Shown piece by piece: positions 1 to 7,266 of a stretch of 22,790 bases of DNA. Under the pieces are notes generated by a model. The model had not been told where the DNA came from and searched no databases. It worked only from the letters and a program-made list of their open reading frames with translations. Within the stretch, counting starts at the first letter, position 1. Each line of letters opens with the position of its first letter. The DNA is from Bacteroidales bacterium (GTDB taxonomy: Bacteria > Bacteroidota > Bacteroidia > Bacteroidales > UBA932), in contig JAIKYL010000023.1 of assembly GCA_024683255.1 (NCBI GenBank), positions 1-22,790 on the forward strand. The letters run 5' to 3'. The position numbers and the translations under genes were made by a program.

Positions 1-479
1 CCGCCTTCCGGCTTGAAGGAGGGCCAGATGTAATAGTCCGAATAGCGGGAATCGGCCCCCTCGCGGGACTGCAGGAACCATTCGCACTGGTCCGAGGAAT
101 GACCCGCCACCAGGTCCATCACAATCTTGATTCCGCGTGCATGGGCCTGCCGCAGCAGCTCCATCAGGTCCGAGTTGGTCCCGAAGCGCGGATCCACCTT
201 ATAGAAATCAATGATATCGTATCCGCCGTCCGTCCAGCCGGAAACATACACTGGATTGAGCCAGATGGCCGATACTCCGATGGACTTGATGTAGTCCAGG
301 CGGGAAATGATGCCCGGGATATCTCCAATGCCGTTGCCGTCGCTGTCCTGATAGGAGGAGGGGTAAATCTGGTAAAACACGGCGTCCTTGAGCCAGGAAG
401 GATGGGCCGACGACGGACCCTGTGCAAAAGCGAGCACGGACAAAGCCGACAAAAGGAGTGTGGTCAGTATCTTTTTCAT
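1..479 (-). CDS. GH13 alpha-amylase-family glycosidase, 3' part cut off by the window edge
   Basis: Reading the minus strand from the ATG at 479 gives an open frame of 159 complete residues that runs off the left edge. Residues 1-20 form a signal peptide ending in AFAQ, so the protein is exported. From residue 31 it follows the start of a GH13 (beta/alpha)8 barrel: DAVFYQIYP, a DSDGNGIGD calcium-loop-like segment, IGVSAIWLNPVY and DGGYDIIDFY. GH13 conserved region I is near residues 122-128 and reads DLVAGHS, with Gly where most family members have the Asn of the NH pair. The catalytic Asp and Glu lie beyond the edge, so activity and subfamily cannot be judged. It should act on alpha-glucans. 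It is divergent from the GH54 gene across a 131-bp gap and has its own promoter. The family is sure; a direct role in the arabinose locus is not. Confidence 0.9.
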   Translation of the reverse strand, partial: MKKILTTLLLSALSVLAFAQGPSSAHPSWLKDAVFYQIYPSSYQDSDGNGIGDIPGIISRLDYIKSIGVSAIWLNPVYVSGWTDGGYDIIDFYKVDPRFGTNSDLMELLRQAHARGIKIVMDLVAGHSSDQCEWFLQSREGADSRYSDYYIWPSFKPEG

Positions 480-486
480 AACAATA

Positions 487-517
487 CAAAATTACACTTT
501 TCCCTGTTCTTTTACAA
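487..517 (-). promoter_or_regulatory. Promoter of the GH13 gene
   Basis: On the minus strand TAATTTTG (494-487) matches the Bacteroidota -7 consensus TAnnTTTG exactly. A TTG (517-515) lies 20 nt upstream as a -33 element. Only 7 nt separate the -7 box from the ATG at 479, so the mRNA leader would be a few bases at most. Confidence 0.7.
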
Positions 518-521
518 TGGG

Positions 522-559
522 CCGACGCCGGCGCCGGCAAAAAACGCCAAAAACGTCGG
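522..559. repeat. Palindrome and tandem 9-mers in the divergent GH13/GH54 control region
   Basis: A perfect 12-bp palindrome, GCCGGCGCCGGC, lies at 527-538. It is followed by two 9-bp units, AAAAACGCC (540-548) and AAAAACGTC (549-557). CCGACG at 522-527 can also pair with CGTCGG at 554-559. The cluster is about equally far from the two divergent -7 boxes (487-494 and 599-606), which suits a shared regulator site. The repeats are read directly; the regulatory role is inferred. Confidence 0.5.
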
Positions 560-598
560 TGCCGAAGTTATATAAGTGCTATATCAAAAGAAAAAGTG

Positions 599-606
599 TA
601 TTTTTG
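599..606 (+). promoter_or_regulatory. -7 box of the GH54 operon
   Basis: TATTTTTG fits TAnnTTTG exactly. The region about 20 nt upstream has no TTTG, so expression may need an activator. The first ATG (611) is only 4 nt downstream and the second (614) 7 nt, so the transcript is predicted to be leaderless or nearly so. Confidence 0.55.
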
Positions 607-610
607 TAGT

Positions 611-3043
611 ATGATGAAAAGAGAACTGACCACATTGATTCTGGCAGCCCTGGCCATTGGCTGCACTTCCCCAAAAATAGAAGGGCCCTGCGACATTTAC
701 CGGCAGGGCGGCACACCTTGCGTGGCGGCCCACAGCACCACGCGGCTGTTGAATTCCCGCTACAAAGGACCTCTGTATCAGGTGGTTCGGGATTTTGACG
801 GAAAGGCGCTGGACATTTTCCCTACAGCGGAAGGTTATGCCGATGCGGTGGCCCAGGATGAGTTTTGCGAAGGCACCATCGGCCGGATTTCCATCATTTA
901 CGACCAGTCCGGCCTGGGCAACGACCTGCTGCCGGCGCCGCCCGGAACCTTCCAGGGTCCCGACAAAGGCGGATTCAACAATCCCGCCCTGGCCGATATG
1001 GCTCCGGCCCTCCTGAACGGCCACAAGGTGTATGGCGTGTTCATTATGCCGGGCATGGGTTACCGCTGCAACAATGCGCGTGGCCTGGCTGTTGACGATG
1101 AGCCGGAGGGTATCTATTACGTAATTGACGGCACGCACTACGACAGCGGCTGCTGCTTTGACTACGGCAATTCCTCCACCAACGGACGCGCCGTGGGTAC
1201 GGGCACCATGGAGACCACCTATTACGGCACCTCAACGGCCTGGGGTCGCGGAAACGGCGAGGGCCCCTGGATCATGGCCGATATGGAAGCCGGTCTCTTC
1301 TCCGGCTATAACGCCAAGGAGAATGACGTCCCGTCCATTGACGGCTGGCGCTTTGTTTCCGTTTATGTGAACGGCGGTGGCGGCAACCAGTGGGACCTTC
1401 GGGGCGGCGATGCCACCCTGGATGGGGTTGTGACCTACTACAGCGGCGTCCGTCCCGGCACTCCGGACCGCGATGCTTACTATCCCATGCACAAGAAGGG
1501 CGGCATGCTGCTGGGTAACGGCGGAGACAACGGAAACGGCTCGGCCGGAACCTTTTACGAAGGCGTAATGACGGTGGGATACCCTTCCGATGAGACCATC
1601 GACGCAGTGCAGGCCAATATTGCATCGGCCCGTTATGCCCCCTATCCGCTGGCCCTGTCCCGCATTACAAGCTTCCAGCCTGTAGAGAGCAAGCCGCTGA
1701 TTGTATTCCTTGAGAACAGCACTAAGGAACCCATGACGGGGATTTCTTTCAACATCAGTATGCCTATGGGCTGGGGACTTCGCAGGGAAGGAGATTTTCC
1801 GCACAACCTGGAGCCCGGCGAGAAGAGAACTGTTTTTTATACAATCACGGCTCCTGCCGTACGGTCTTCCGGAGATTTATCCGTAATTGCCAGCTGGGAA
1901 GGCGGAGAGGCCTCCGTCTGTACATGGATCCGCTCTTCGGAGCCCGTTAAAATCAATGAAATCGGCCTTTCGGATCCTTTTGTGGAACTCTATAATGCAT
2001 TTGACAAAGAAGTGGATCTTTCCGGACTGGAAGTGCAGGTCCGCCGCAGCGGTTGGGCTCCGGTAACGGCGCTCACCTTCCCGGAAGGGACTAAGCTGGC
2101 GGCCGGTTCCCATCTCCTTTTGGAGGTGGATCCCGCAGCGCCTTCAGCCCCGGCAACAACCGTTTTCAGTCCCATTTCCACGGGGCCCAAGCTCAGCTTC
2201 CCGGCTGGCGCAACTACGCTTCCGGCCACTTCTGTTGCAGGATTTGCCGTGGGAGAGAAGATGGGCATCGACTTGGGCGGGAACTATGAAGAGGTAACCA
2301 TTACGGCCGTGGGTACGCCCGCCACGCAAAGCACCCTGGCCGAAGCGGCGAAAGCTGGAGACACGCAGCTCTCCATTGTGGGAACTTCCAATCTGGAACC
2401 GGGCTCCGAACTCACGGTTAATACCGGTGACAGGATGGAAAAGGTAACGGTGAAACAGGTCTTGGTGGTGGCCGAACCTTACGTCCGCCAGTTTGGCGAA
2501 CGGGAACGTCCGCACGATCCGGGCCTGGTGGAACTGGAAAAACCGCTGAAGTTGGACCATGCTAAGGGAGTAGATGTCTCCTGTCCCGGAACGGGCATTT
2601 CGTTTACGCCTGCCACCCAGTTTGCACACACCAGCGGGGATGCCCTGCAGCCCCTGGGCACAGGCTGGACGCCCACGCCGGGCCTGTATCTGAGCTATGC
2701 TCCATCGGCCCATGCCGGTTCTGTTGCTTTGGTGGATCCGGCCACGGAGACCATTTTTGACGCCATCGTTTACGGTTCCCAACAGAGCAATTCCAGCGCT
2801 AACGGTACCATTACCAGTCCGGAACTGGCCGTACTGGAAGGCGATCAGCGTGGAGGCGGCTGCCAGGCCGTGGCCCCGGGCCCCGTACCGGCCTGGATGC
2901 TTGCCCGCAATCCGGAACTGGCCAAAGCCCAGACCCGCAGTCTGATCCGTTTCCCGGACGGCACCGACACGGACTCCCTCTGCGAGGACTTCCGCCTCTC
3001 GGAGCAGCCCACTCCGGGGAAAGCCAACCGGTTGGAGAAATAG
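611..3043 (+). CDS. GH54 alpha-L-arabinofuranosidase lipoprotein with NEW3-like and split lamin-tail-like domains
   Basis: This 810-residue protein should release terminal arabinofuranosyl groups from arabinan or arabinoxylan at the cell surface or in the periplasm. The MM start at 611/614 is preferred over the ATG at 596 because a clean lipoprotein signal follows, with lipobox LAIGC and lipidated Cys18. Residues about 24-343 match the GH54 catalytic domain nearly throughout (PCDIYRQGGTPCVAAHSTTR, YDQSGLGNDL, CCFDYGN, GTFYEGVMTVGYPSD). By analogy with the fungal enzyme, Glu226 in IMADMEAGLF is the nucleophile and Asp306 in GGDNGNG the acid/base; both are present. There is no CBM42. Instead come a NEW3-like beta-sandwich (about 356-430), a lamin-tail-like domain beginning VKINEIGL near 446, a two-unit repeat insertion (about 530-616) and the end of the lamin-tail fold. 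Its stop is 21 nt before the next ORF, so the two are probably one operon. The GH54 call is very strong; the C-terminal names are pattern-based. Confidence 0.92.
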   Translation: MMKRELTTLILAALAIGCTSPKIEGPCDIYRQGGTPCVAAHSTTRLLNSRYKGPLYQVVRDFDGKALDIFPTAEGYADAVAQDEFCEGTIGRISIIYDQSGLGNDLLPAPPGTFQGPDKGGFNNPALADMAPALLNGHKVYGVFIMPGMGYRCNNARGLAVDDEPEGIYYVIDGTHYDSGCCFDYGNSSTNGRAVGTGTMETTYYGTSTAWGRGNGEGPWIMADMEAGLFSGYNAKENDVPSIDGWRFVSVYVNGGGGNQWDLRGGDATLDGVVTYYSGVRPGTPDRDAYYPMHKKGGMLLGNGGDNGNGSAGTFYEGVMTVGYPSDETIDAVQANIASARYAPYPLALSRITSFQPVESKPLIVFLENSTKEPMTGISFNISMPMGWGLRREGDFPHNLEPGEKRTVFYTITAPAVRSSGDLSVIASWEGGEASVCTWIRSSEPVKINEIGLSDPFVELYNAFDKEVDLSGLEVQVRRSGWAPVTALTFPEGTKLAAGSHLLLEVDPAAPSAPATTVFSPISTGPKLSFPAGATTLPATSVAGFAVGEKMGIDLGGNYEEVTITAVGTPATQSTLAEAAKAGDTQLSIVGTSNLEPGSELTVNTGDRMEKVTVKQVLVVAEPYVRQFGERERPHDPGLVELEKPLKLDHAKGVDVSCPGTGISFTPATQFAHTSGDALQPLGTGWTPTPGLYLSYAPSAHAGSVALVDPATETIFDAIVYGSQQSNSSANGTITSPELAVLEGDQRGGGCQAVAPGPVPAWMLARNPELAKAQTRSLIRFPDGTDTDSLCEDFRLSEQPTPGKANRLEK

Positions 3044-3064
3044 ACTATCTAAAAACACATTAAC

Positions 3065-4096
3065 ATGAAAAACACACTCATTTTCACAGCGCTATTCCTG
3101 GCCTTTTCCCTCACTGCGGCAGCCCAGCCCTGGATGCAGCAGGAGATGGTGTCCAAAGCCGACAGGTCCACCATAGAGTTTGTTGTCCGCGACGGCAAGC
3201 CCATTCTCATGGACATCTATCAGTTCAAGGACCAGACGGCCGAAAAGCGTCCGGTGTTCATCTATTCCTTCGGCGGCGCCTGGGCCATGGGATCCAGGAT
3301 TGACGCCCTCTGCAACCCCCTGTACGACCACCTTTGTGAGAAAGGCTGGGTGTGCGTAGCCATAGACTACCGGCTGGGATCGGCCCGCGGCAGGGACGGG
3401 AAACCGCTCATCACGCCTCCGGAGGGTTATAATGCTTTCCAATATTCCATCGACATCGGCGTGGAGGACCTCTACGCAGCCACCACCTGGCTCATCAAAC
3501 ATGCCGATGAGTACAACATAGATCCGGAAAAGATTGTCATCAGCGGCAGCAGCGCCGGTGCCATCAACAGCATGAACGCCGAATATTATATCTGCTCCGG
3601 GCATAAGCTGGCAAAGGACAACCTCCCGGCCGATTTCAACTACGCCGGCGTGGTTCCCATGGCTGGTGCGGTGTATCTGACCGGAGACACGGACACGGAG
3701 CTCCGCTGGGACCGGAAACCCTGCCCCATGTGCTTCTTCCATGGCTCCACGGACCCCACGGTTACCTTTGACGTGGAAAACGGCCCCGCCCGCCACGGTT
3801 TTGGCCCCAACTACATAAGCATGCAGCTCTACACCATGGACGTCCCTTACATGCTATATGAGTATTTTGGCGGGGATCACGTGATGGCGCTGCTGCCCCT
3901 CAAGTGGTTCTGGAACGAGATGGATTCCTTCCTGGACAGGATAGTGCTGGAAGGCCAGAATATCAAGGTCCATGCGGTGGAGAAGTCTCCCAAACCCCGC
4001 ACAAACGAAAACTGGCTGGACAGCGTAAGGCCCGGCCAGTTTGAAGCAGTGAACCGTATGCGCGGCCAGGCGGGTCCCCGCCCGACCGCCAATTAA
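3065..4096 (+). CDS. Secreted alpha/beta-hydrolase, feruloyl/acetyl esterase-like
   Basis: A 343-residue protein with a signal peptide (residues 1-20, ending AAAQ) and an Abhydrolase_3/BD-FAE-like fold. The predicted triad is intact: Ser163 in GSSAG, Asp230 in HGSTDPTV and His272 in GGDHVM. SFGGAW stands where the oxyanion-hole HGGG usually is. Related Bacteroidota enzymes cleave ferulate or acetate esters on arabinoxylan side chains. The position 21 nt behind a GH54 arabinofuranosidase supports removal of acyl groups from arabinosyl residues, but the natural ester is a guess. The C-terminal tail after about residue 310 is low-complexity and Pro/Arg/Asn-rich. The stop codon lies 3 bp from the stop of the convergent GH51 gene. 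The fold is sure; substrate specificity is moderate. Confidence 0.82.
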   Translation: MKNTLIFTALFLAFSLTAAAQPWMQQEMVSKADRSTIEFVVRDGKPILMDIYQFKDQTAEKRPVFIYSFGGAWAMGSRIDALCNPLYDHLCEKGWVCVAIDYRLGSARGRDGKPLITPPEGYNAFQYSIDIGVEDLYAATTWLIKHADEYNIDPEKIVISGSSAGAINSMNAEYYICSGHKLAKDNLPADFNYAGVVPMAGAVYLTGDTDTELRWDRKPCPMCFFHGSTDPTVTFDVENGPARHGFGPNYISMQLYTMDVPYMLYEYFGGDHVMALLPLKWFWNEMDSFLDRIVLEGQNIKVHAVEKSPKPRTNENWLDSVRPGQFEAVNRMRGQAGPRPTAN

Positions 4097-4099
4097 CGG

Positions 4100-7000
4100 C
4101 TATTTTACAGGAGTGAGCCGCAGGACGGCGATGGCGTTCTCCGGAAGGAGGAAGTCAAAGCTGCCCTGAACGGGGCCGATGGCCTTGGTGTGCGGAACCA
4201 CAACGTCGTTGTACTTAACCCGACGGCCAAAGCGGAAGGCCATGTTCACCAGCGCGGGACGTTCTCCGGCGCGGGGACCGGCGGTGGCGGGAGCCGCATA
4301 GTCCGGATGACTGGAATAGTAGTTCTGCGCGCCCTGGTTCTTAACGGAAGTGTCGTGCGAAGAAACGAACTCCAAAGAGGCCTCGTAGCGCACAAAATTG
4401 CCGATATTTACCGTGAAGACCTTGTTCTCGTCTTCGGCATTTACCATCTTTATAAAGATTTCCCCGGTCTCCGTATTAATGGTGGGAGAGGAATAGAAAT
4501 CCTCATCGGCCTCATCCCCGTCCATGGCTTCCGACATCTCGAAAGCGCGGTTGCCGGCCACGGAGAAGAGCTTCTGGTAATAGTAGTTGCAGGAACGCCA
4601 CATGCCGCGGTTGTCGAACCAGATGAGGTTGGAATCCCATTTGTTGAAGCCTTTCTTGCAGAAGAGCGGGGCGTAGGCAGCCATCACCACCATATCCGAA
4701 TTGCGCTCCAGGCTGGTCCAGTACGCGGCTTCGGCCATAGCCGACGAATACGCGTTGTTGGCGCGGTTGTTGGCGAATTCGCCCACAAAAACGCGCGTGG
4801 GCTTGCTGCGGTCGTAGGTGTGACCCTCGGCGCCACGCACCTTACCCACATTATAGCGGTCCCGGTTGGAGTAGAACCAGTCGTCGCCCTTGTAATAGTG
4901 CTCGTCCACGATGGTGTCCGGATACTTGGCGTCTATCTCCGCCATGTTGTTGTTGAACTCCCGTCCTGCATCGGCCGCACCGGCGGTGGAGACGATGGTA
5001 ATTTCCGGATGTTGGGCCTTGATGGCCTTGTACATGATGTCAAAGCGCTCCCAGAATTCCGGGCCCTGGTTTTCGTTGCCGATACCCAGGTATTTGAGGT
5101 TGAAGGGTGCAGGATGGCCCATCTGGGCACGCTTGGCGCCGCATTCGGTGGTAATGTCCCCGTTGCAGAACTCAATGAGATCCAGGGCATCCTTCACAAA
5201 AATGCTGTAGAAACGGTCCTTATCGGCCTGGGTGTCCAGCGGGGCAATGTACTGATGACCCGCGAACTGGCAGGTGACGCCGTTGTTAAGCACCGGCAGC
5301 GGCGTGGCGCCCAGACCTTCGGCCATGCACAGATACTCGTAGAAGCCGATGTACTGCGAAGTCCAGTAGGCCCAGTGGTTGCGGAAGCCCACGCGTTCTT
5401 CCCGCGGGCCGATGGAGTTCTTCCAGAACACCTGGCCGAAGTAGTTGGTGCCTTCACTGGCGCAGCCGCCCGGGAAGCGCATGAAGGTGGGATGGAGGTC
5501 TTCCAGCGCCTCCAGAAGGTCCTTGCGGAAGGGACCGTACTTGCCGTCCTTCCAGAGCTCGGAGGCCTCCGGGACCAGGGTTACGAAGTCCAGCCAGAAG
5601 GTGCCCTTCTTATCGGCCACGATGGCCAGGCGGCTGTCCACGCTGCGTTCGGCCTTGAGGATGCCGGTGTACTGCTGCCACTTCTTGCCCAGCTTGGAAA
5701 TGGTGATTACGTTGGAGTTGGGCTGGCCCTGGGCGTCTTCCAGATACACGGAGATGGTGCCCTTGTATTTGGGACCCTGCAGGTAGAGGCCCAGCTCGTA
5801 GCTCACGCCTTCCTTGGCGGGGATAGAGGCCACCTGCGTGTTGTTGGAGTACAGGGCGTCCGGGCCGCGCCGATATTCGGAAATGCCGTATCCGTTGGCT
5901 GCAATGCCGAAACCTTCTCCGGGGTTCTGGATGTCGAAGCGTACGCTGTACTGGGCGTAACGGAGGTCGTCATTGTACTTGTCGTTGGGGTCAAAGTCGT
6001 AGTAGCGCTTGAGCCCCGGGACCAGCGGCTTATCGGCCACAGCGCGGGCTGTACCCTTGGCTCCTTCCTTGCAGATAACCGTCCAGCCGAAGAAGGTGGT
6101 GTCGCTCTGGGAGAACTCGTTGACGCCCGGAGCGTCCGGCACATTATAGGCCTGGAAAGAGTTGTTCTGGATGAGCTGGGCGCAGATACCGCCATCTACG
6201 CTCTGGTTGATATCCTCGAAGAAAATGCCGGAAAGGGTGGGACTAATCTCAATGCCCAGCTTGTCCGGATGCAGGGTGAGGGTGCGTATTTCCGCGTCCT
6301 TGAAGCCCTGCAGCTCCAGCATCTTATCGGCCATGCGATAACCCATGAGGCGCATACCTTCCGTATTAAAATGGAACTGGTCCCCCGTGCTCTCACAGCC
6401 CAGGGCCGATATCACATAGGCGTTGGGCATAACTTCCGGCAGATGCGGGAGCACCACTTCATTGAAGGCGGAGCAGATGCCGTCCTGCTCGGCATACTTG
6501 AGTTCGCCGGCCAGGAGCGGAATTTCCTCCGGATTCAGGCCCAGGTCGGCACAGAGATCATCGTGAATCTTCTTTACGCGACCTGGCCACTCAGGATCGT
6601 CCGGATTGGATTCTCCCTGGTGCAGGAGCATGCCTTTGATAACGCCGTATTTCTGCGCCTCGCGGGCGGTCTCCATGAGCCGTTGGTAGGGATTCATGCC
6701 ATATTCCTTGGCCATGTTCACCAGCCAACTGCGGGACGGATCGGCCGCCTCCATGGCCAGATAATCGGCACACGCATCCTTGTCCCAGAGCTCCAGTTTG
6801 GCACCGGCAACGGACACGTTGATTACGCCCACTTTGTAACGGGAGGGTAGCTCATCAATCATCTTCCGGCCGAAGAAATCCACGGGGCCCATGTTGTTGG
6901 TCTCCCGGCAGATGGGCGGAACGGCGGTATACCAATTGTTCCTTTCACGCCCGTAACGGGGCATATCCACGGCCGCCATGAACTGGAACCGGGGGTCGTT

Positions 7001-7156
7001 GAAACCTTCGTCCTGCGGAGCCGGACGGGCGCCCGCTTCCATATTGGACTGGCCGAAGCATAGGTAAATGAAGAAATTGGGATCCGGCTGCTGCGCTTTT
7101 GCACTGAAACAGAGGGCAAGCGCCGCCAGGGCAGGGATAAGATTTTTAAGTATCAT
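4100..7156 (-). CDS. Two-domain enzyme: CE6-like SGNH acetyl esterase fused to GH51 alpha-L-arabinofuranosidase
   Basis: This 1018-residue secreted protein joins two debranching activities. The ATG at 7156 is chosen because it starts the signal peptide (ALAALALCFSAKAQQ) and follows a good promoter; the open frame extends 16 codons further upstream without a plausible start. Residues about 25-290 form an SGNH/SASA domain of the CE6 acetylxylan esterase type: FGQSNM with Ser37, LLHQGES at about 178-184, and DQFHF with Asp259 and His262. GH51 follows: ISPTLSGIFFEDINQSVDGG, a CBM4-like beta-sandwich in the middle, then the TIM barrel with acid/base Glu695 in GIGNENQG and nucleophile Glu793 in VFVGEFAN, and a C-terminal beta domain. 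It should deacetylate and remove arabinofuranose from xylan or arabinan. It lies behind susD but has its own promoter and a terminator ahead of it. Both catalytic sets are intact. Confidence 0.93.
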   Translation of the reverse strand: MILKNLIPALAALALCFSAKAQQPDPNFFIYLCFGQSNMEAGARPAPQDEGFNDPRFQFMAAVDMPRYGRERNNWYTAVPPICRETNNMGPVDFFGRKMIDELPSRYKVGVINVSVAGAKLELWDKDACADYLAMEAADPSRSWLVNMAKEYGMNPYQRLMETAREAQKYGVIKGMLLHQGESNPDDPEWPGRVKKIHDDLCADLGLNPEEIPLLAGELKYAEQDGICSAFNEVVLPHLPEVMPNAYVISALGCESTGDQFHFNTEGMRLMGYRMADKMLELQGFKDAEIRTLTLHPDKLGIEISPTLSGIFFEDINQSVDGGICAQLIQNNSFQAYNVPDAPGVNEFSQSDTTFFGWTVICKEGAKGTARAVADKPLVPGLKRYYDFDPNDKYNDDLRYAQYSVRFDIQNPGEGFGIAANGYGISEYRRGPDALYSNNTQVASIPAKEGVSYELGLYLQGPKYKGTISVYLEDAQGQPNSNVITISKLGKKWQQYTGILKAERSVDSRLAIVADKKGTFWLDFVTLVPEASELWKDGKYGPFRKDLLEALEDLHPTFMRFPGGCASEGTNYFGQVFWKNSIGPREERVGFRNHWAYWTSQYIGFYEYLCMAEGLGATPLPVLNNGVTCQFAGHQYIAPLDTQADKDRFYSIFVKDALDLIEFCNGDITTECGAKRAQMGHPAPFNLKYLGIGNENQGPEFWERFDIMYKAIKAQHPEITIVSTAGAADAGREFNNNMAEIDAKYPDTIVDEHYYKGDDWFYSNRDRYNVGKVRGAEGHTYDRSKPTRVFVGEFANNRANNAYSSAMAEAAYWTSLERNSDMVVMAAYAPLFCKKGFNKWDSNLIWFDNRGMWRSCNYYYQKLFSVAGNRAFEMSEAMDGDEADEDFYSSPTINTETGEIFIKMVNAEDENKVFTVNIGNFVRYEASLEFVSSHDTSVKNQGAQNYYSSHPDYAAPATAGPRAGERPALVNMAFRFGRRVKYNDVVVPHTKAIGPVQGSFDFLLPENAIAVLRLTPVK

Positions 7157-7178
7157 TGGTTTTGTGGTTTTTCCATTA

Positions 7179-7210
7179 CAAAAGTAAGAAAAAAACCATA
7201 ACAACGCAAA
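7179..7210 (-). promoter_or_regulatory. Promoter of the CE6-GH51 gene
   Basis: TTTG (7210-7207) and TACTTTTG (7186-7179) are separated by exactly 20 nt, which fits the Bacteroidota -33/-7 arrangement. The ATG is 22 nt downstream of the -7 box. The -33 element directly abuts the hairpin that ends susD. Confidence 0.75.
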
Positions 7211-7234
7211 GGGCCGACCCTCACGGGCCGGCCC
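7211..7234 (-). terminator. Hairpin terminator or attenuator after susD
   Basis: A 10-bp GC-only stem (GGGCCGGCCC against GGGTCGGCCC on the minus strand, one G-U pair) closes a GTGA tetraloop. The sequence that follows is only partly T-rich (TTTGCGTTGTTATGG), so some read-through into GH51 is possible. It lies about 30 nt past the susD stop. Confidence 0.65.
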
Positions 7235-7266
7235 CTGCCTTTAAACTAAATTAACCAACAAAGTAT

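Noticed and set aside
596..610. Earlier ATG at 596 for the GH54 gene
   Set aside because: It lies inside or upstream of the -7 box (599-606) and would spoil the lipoprotein signal; the starts at 611/614 fit better.
4190..6850. An 886-codon open frame on the plus strand
   Set aside because: It is the antisense shadow of the CE6-GH51 gene; it lacks domains and a promoter, while the minus frame has two complete active sites.
7151..7204. Upstream extension of the GH51 protein to 7204
   Set aside because: The extra 16 codons cover the promoter and would precede the signal peptide with an unusual sequence.
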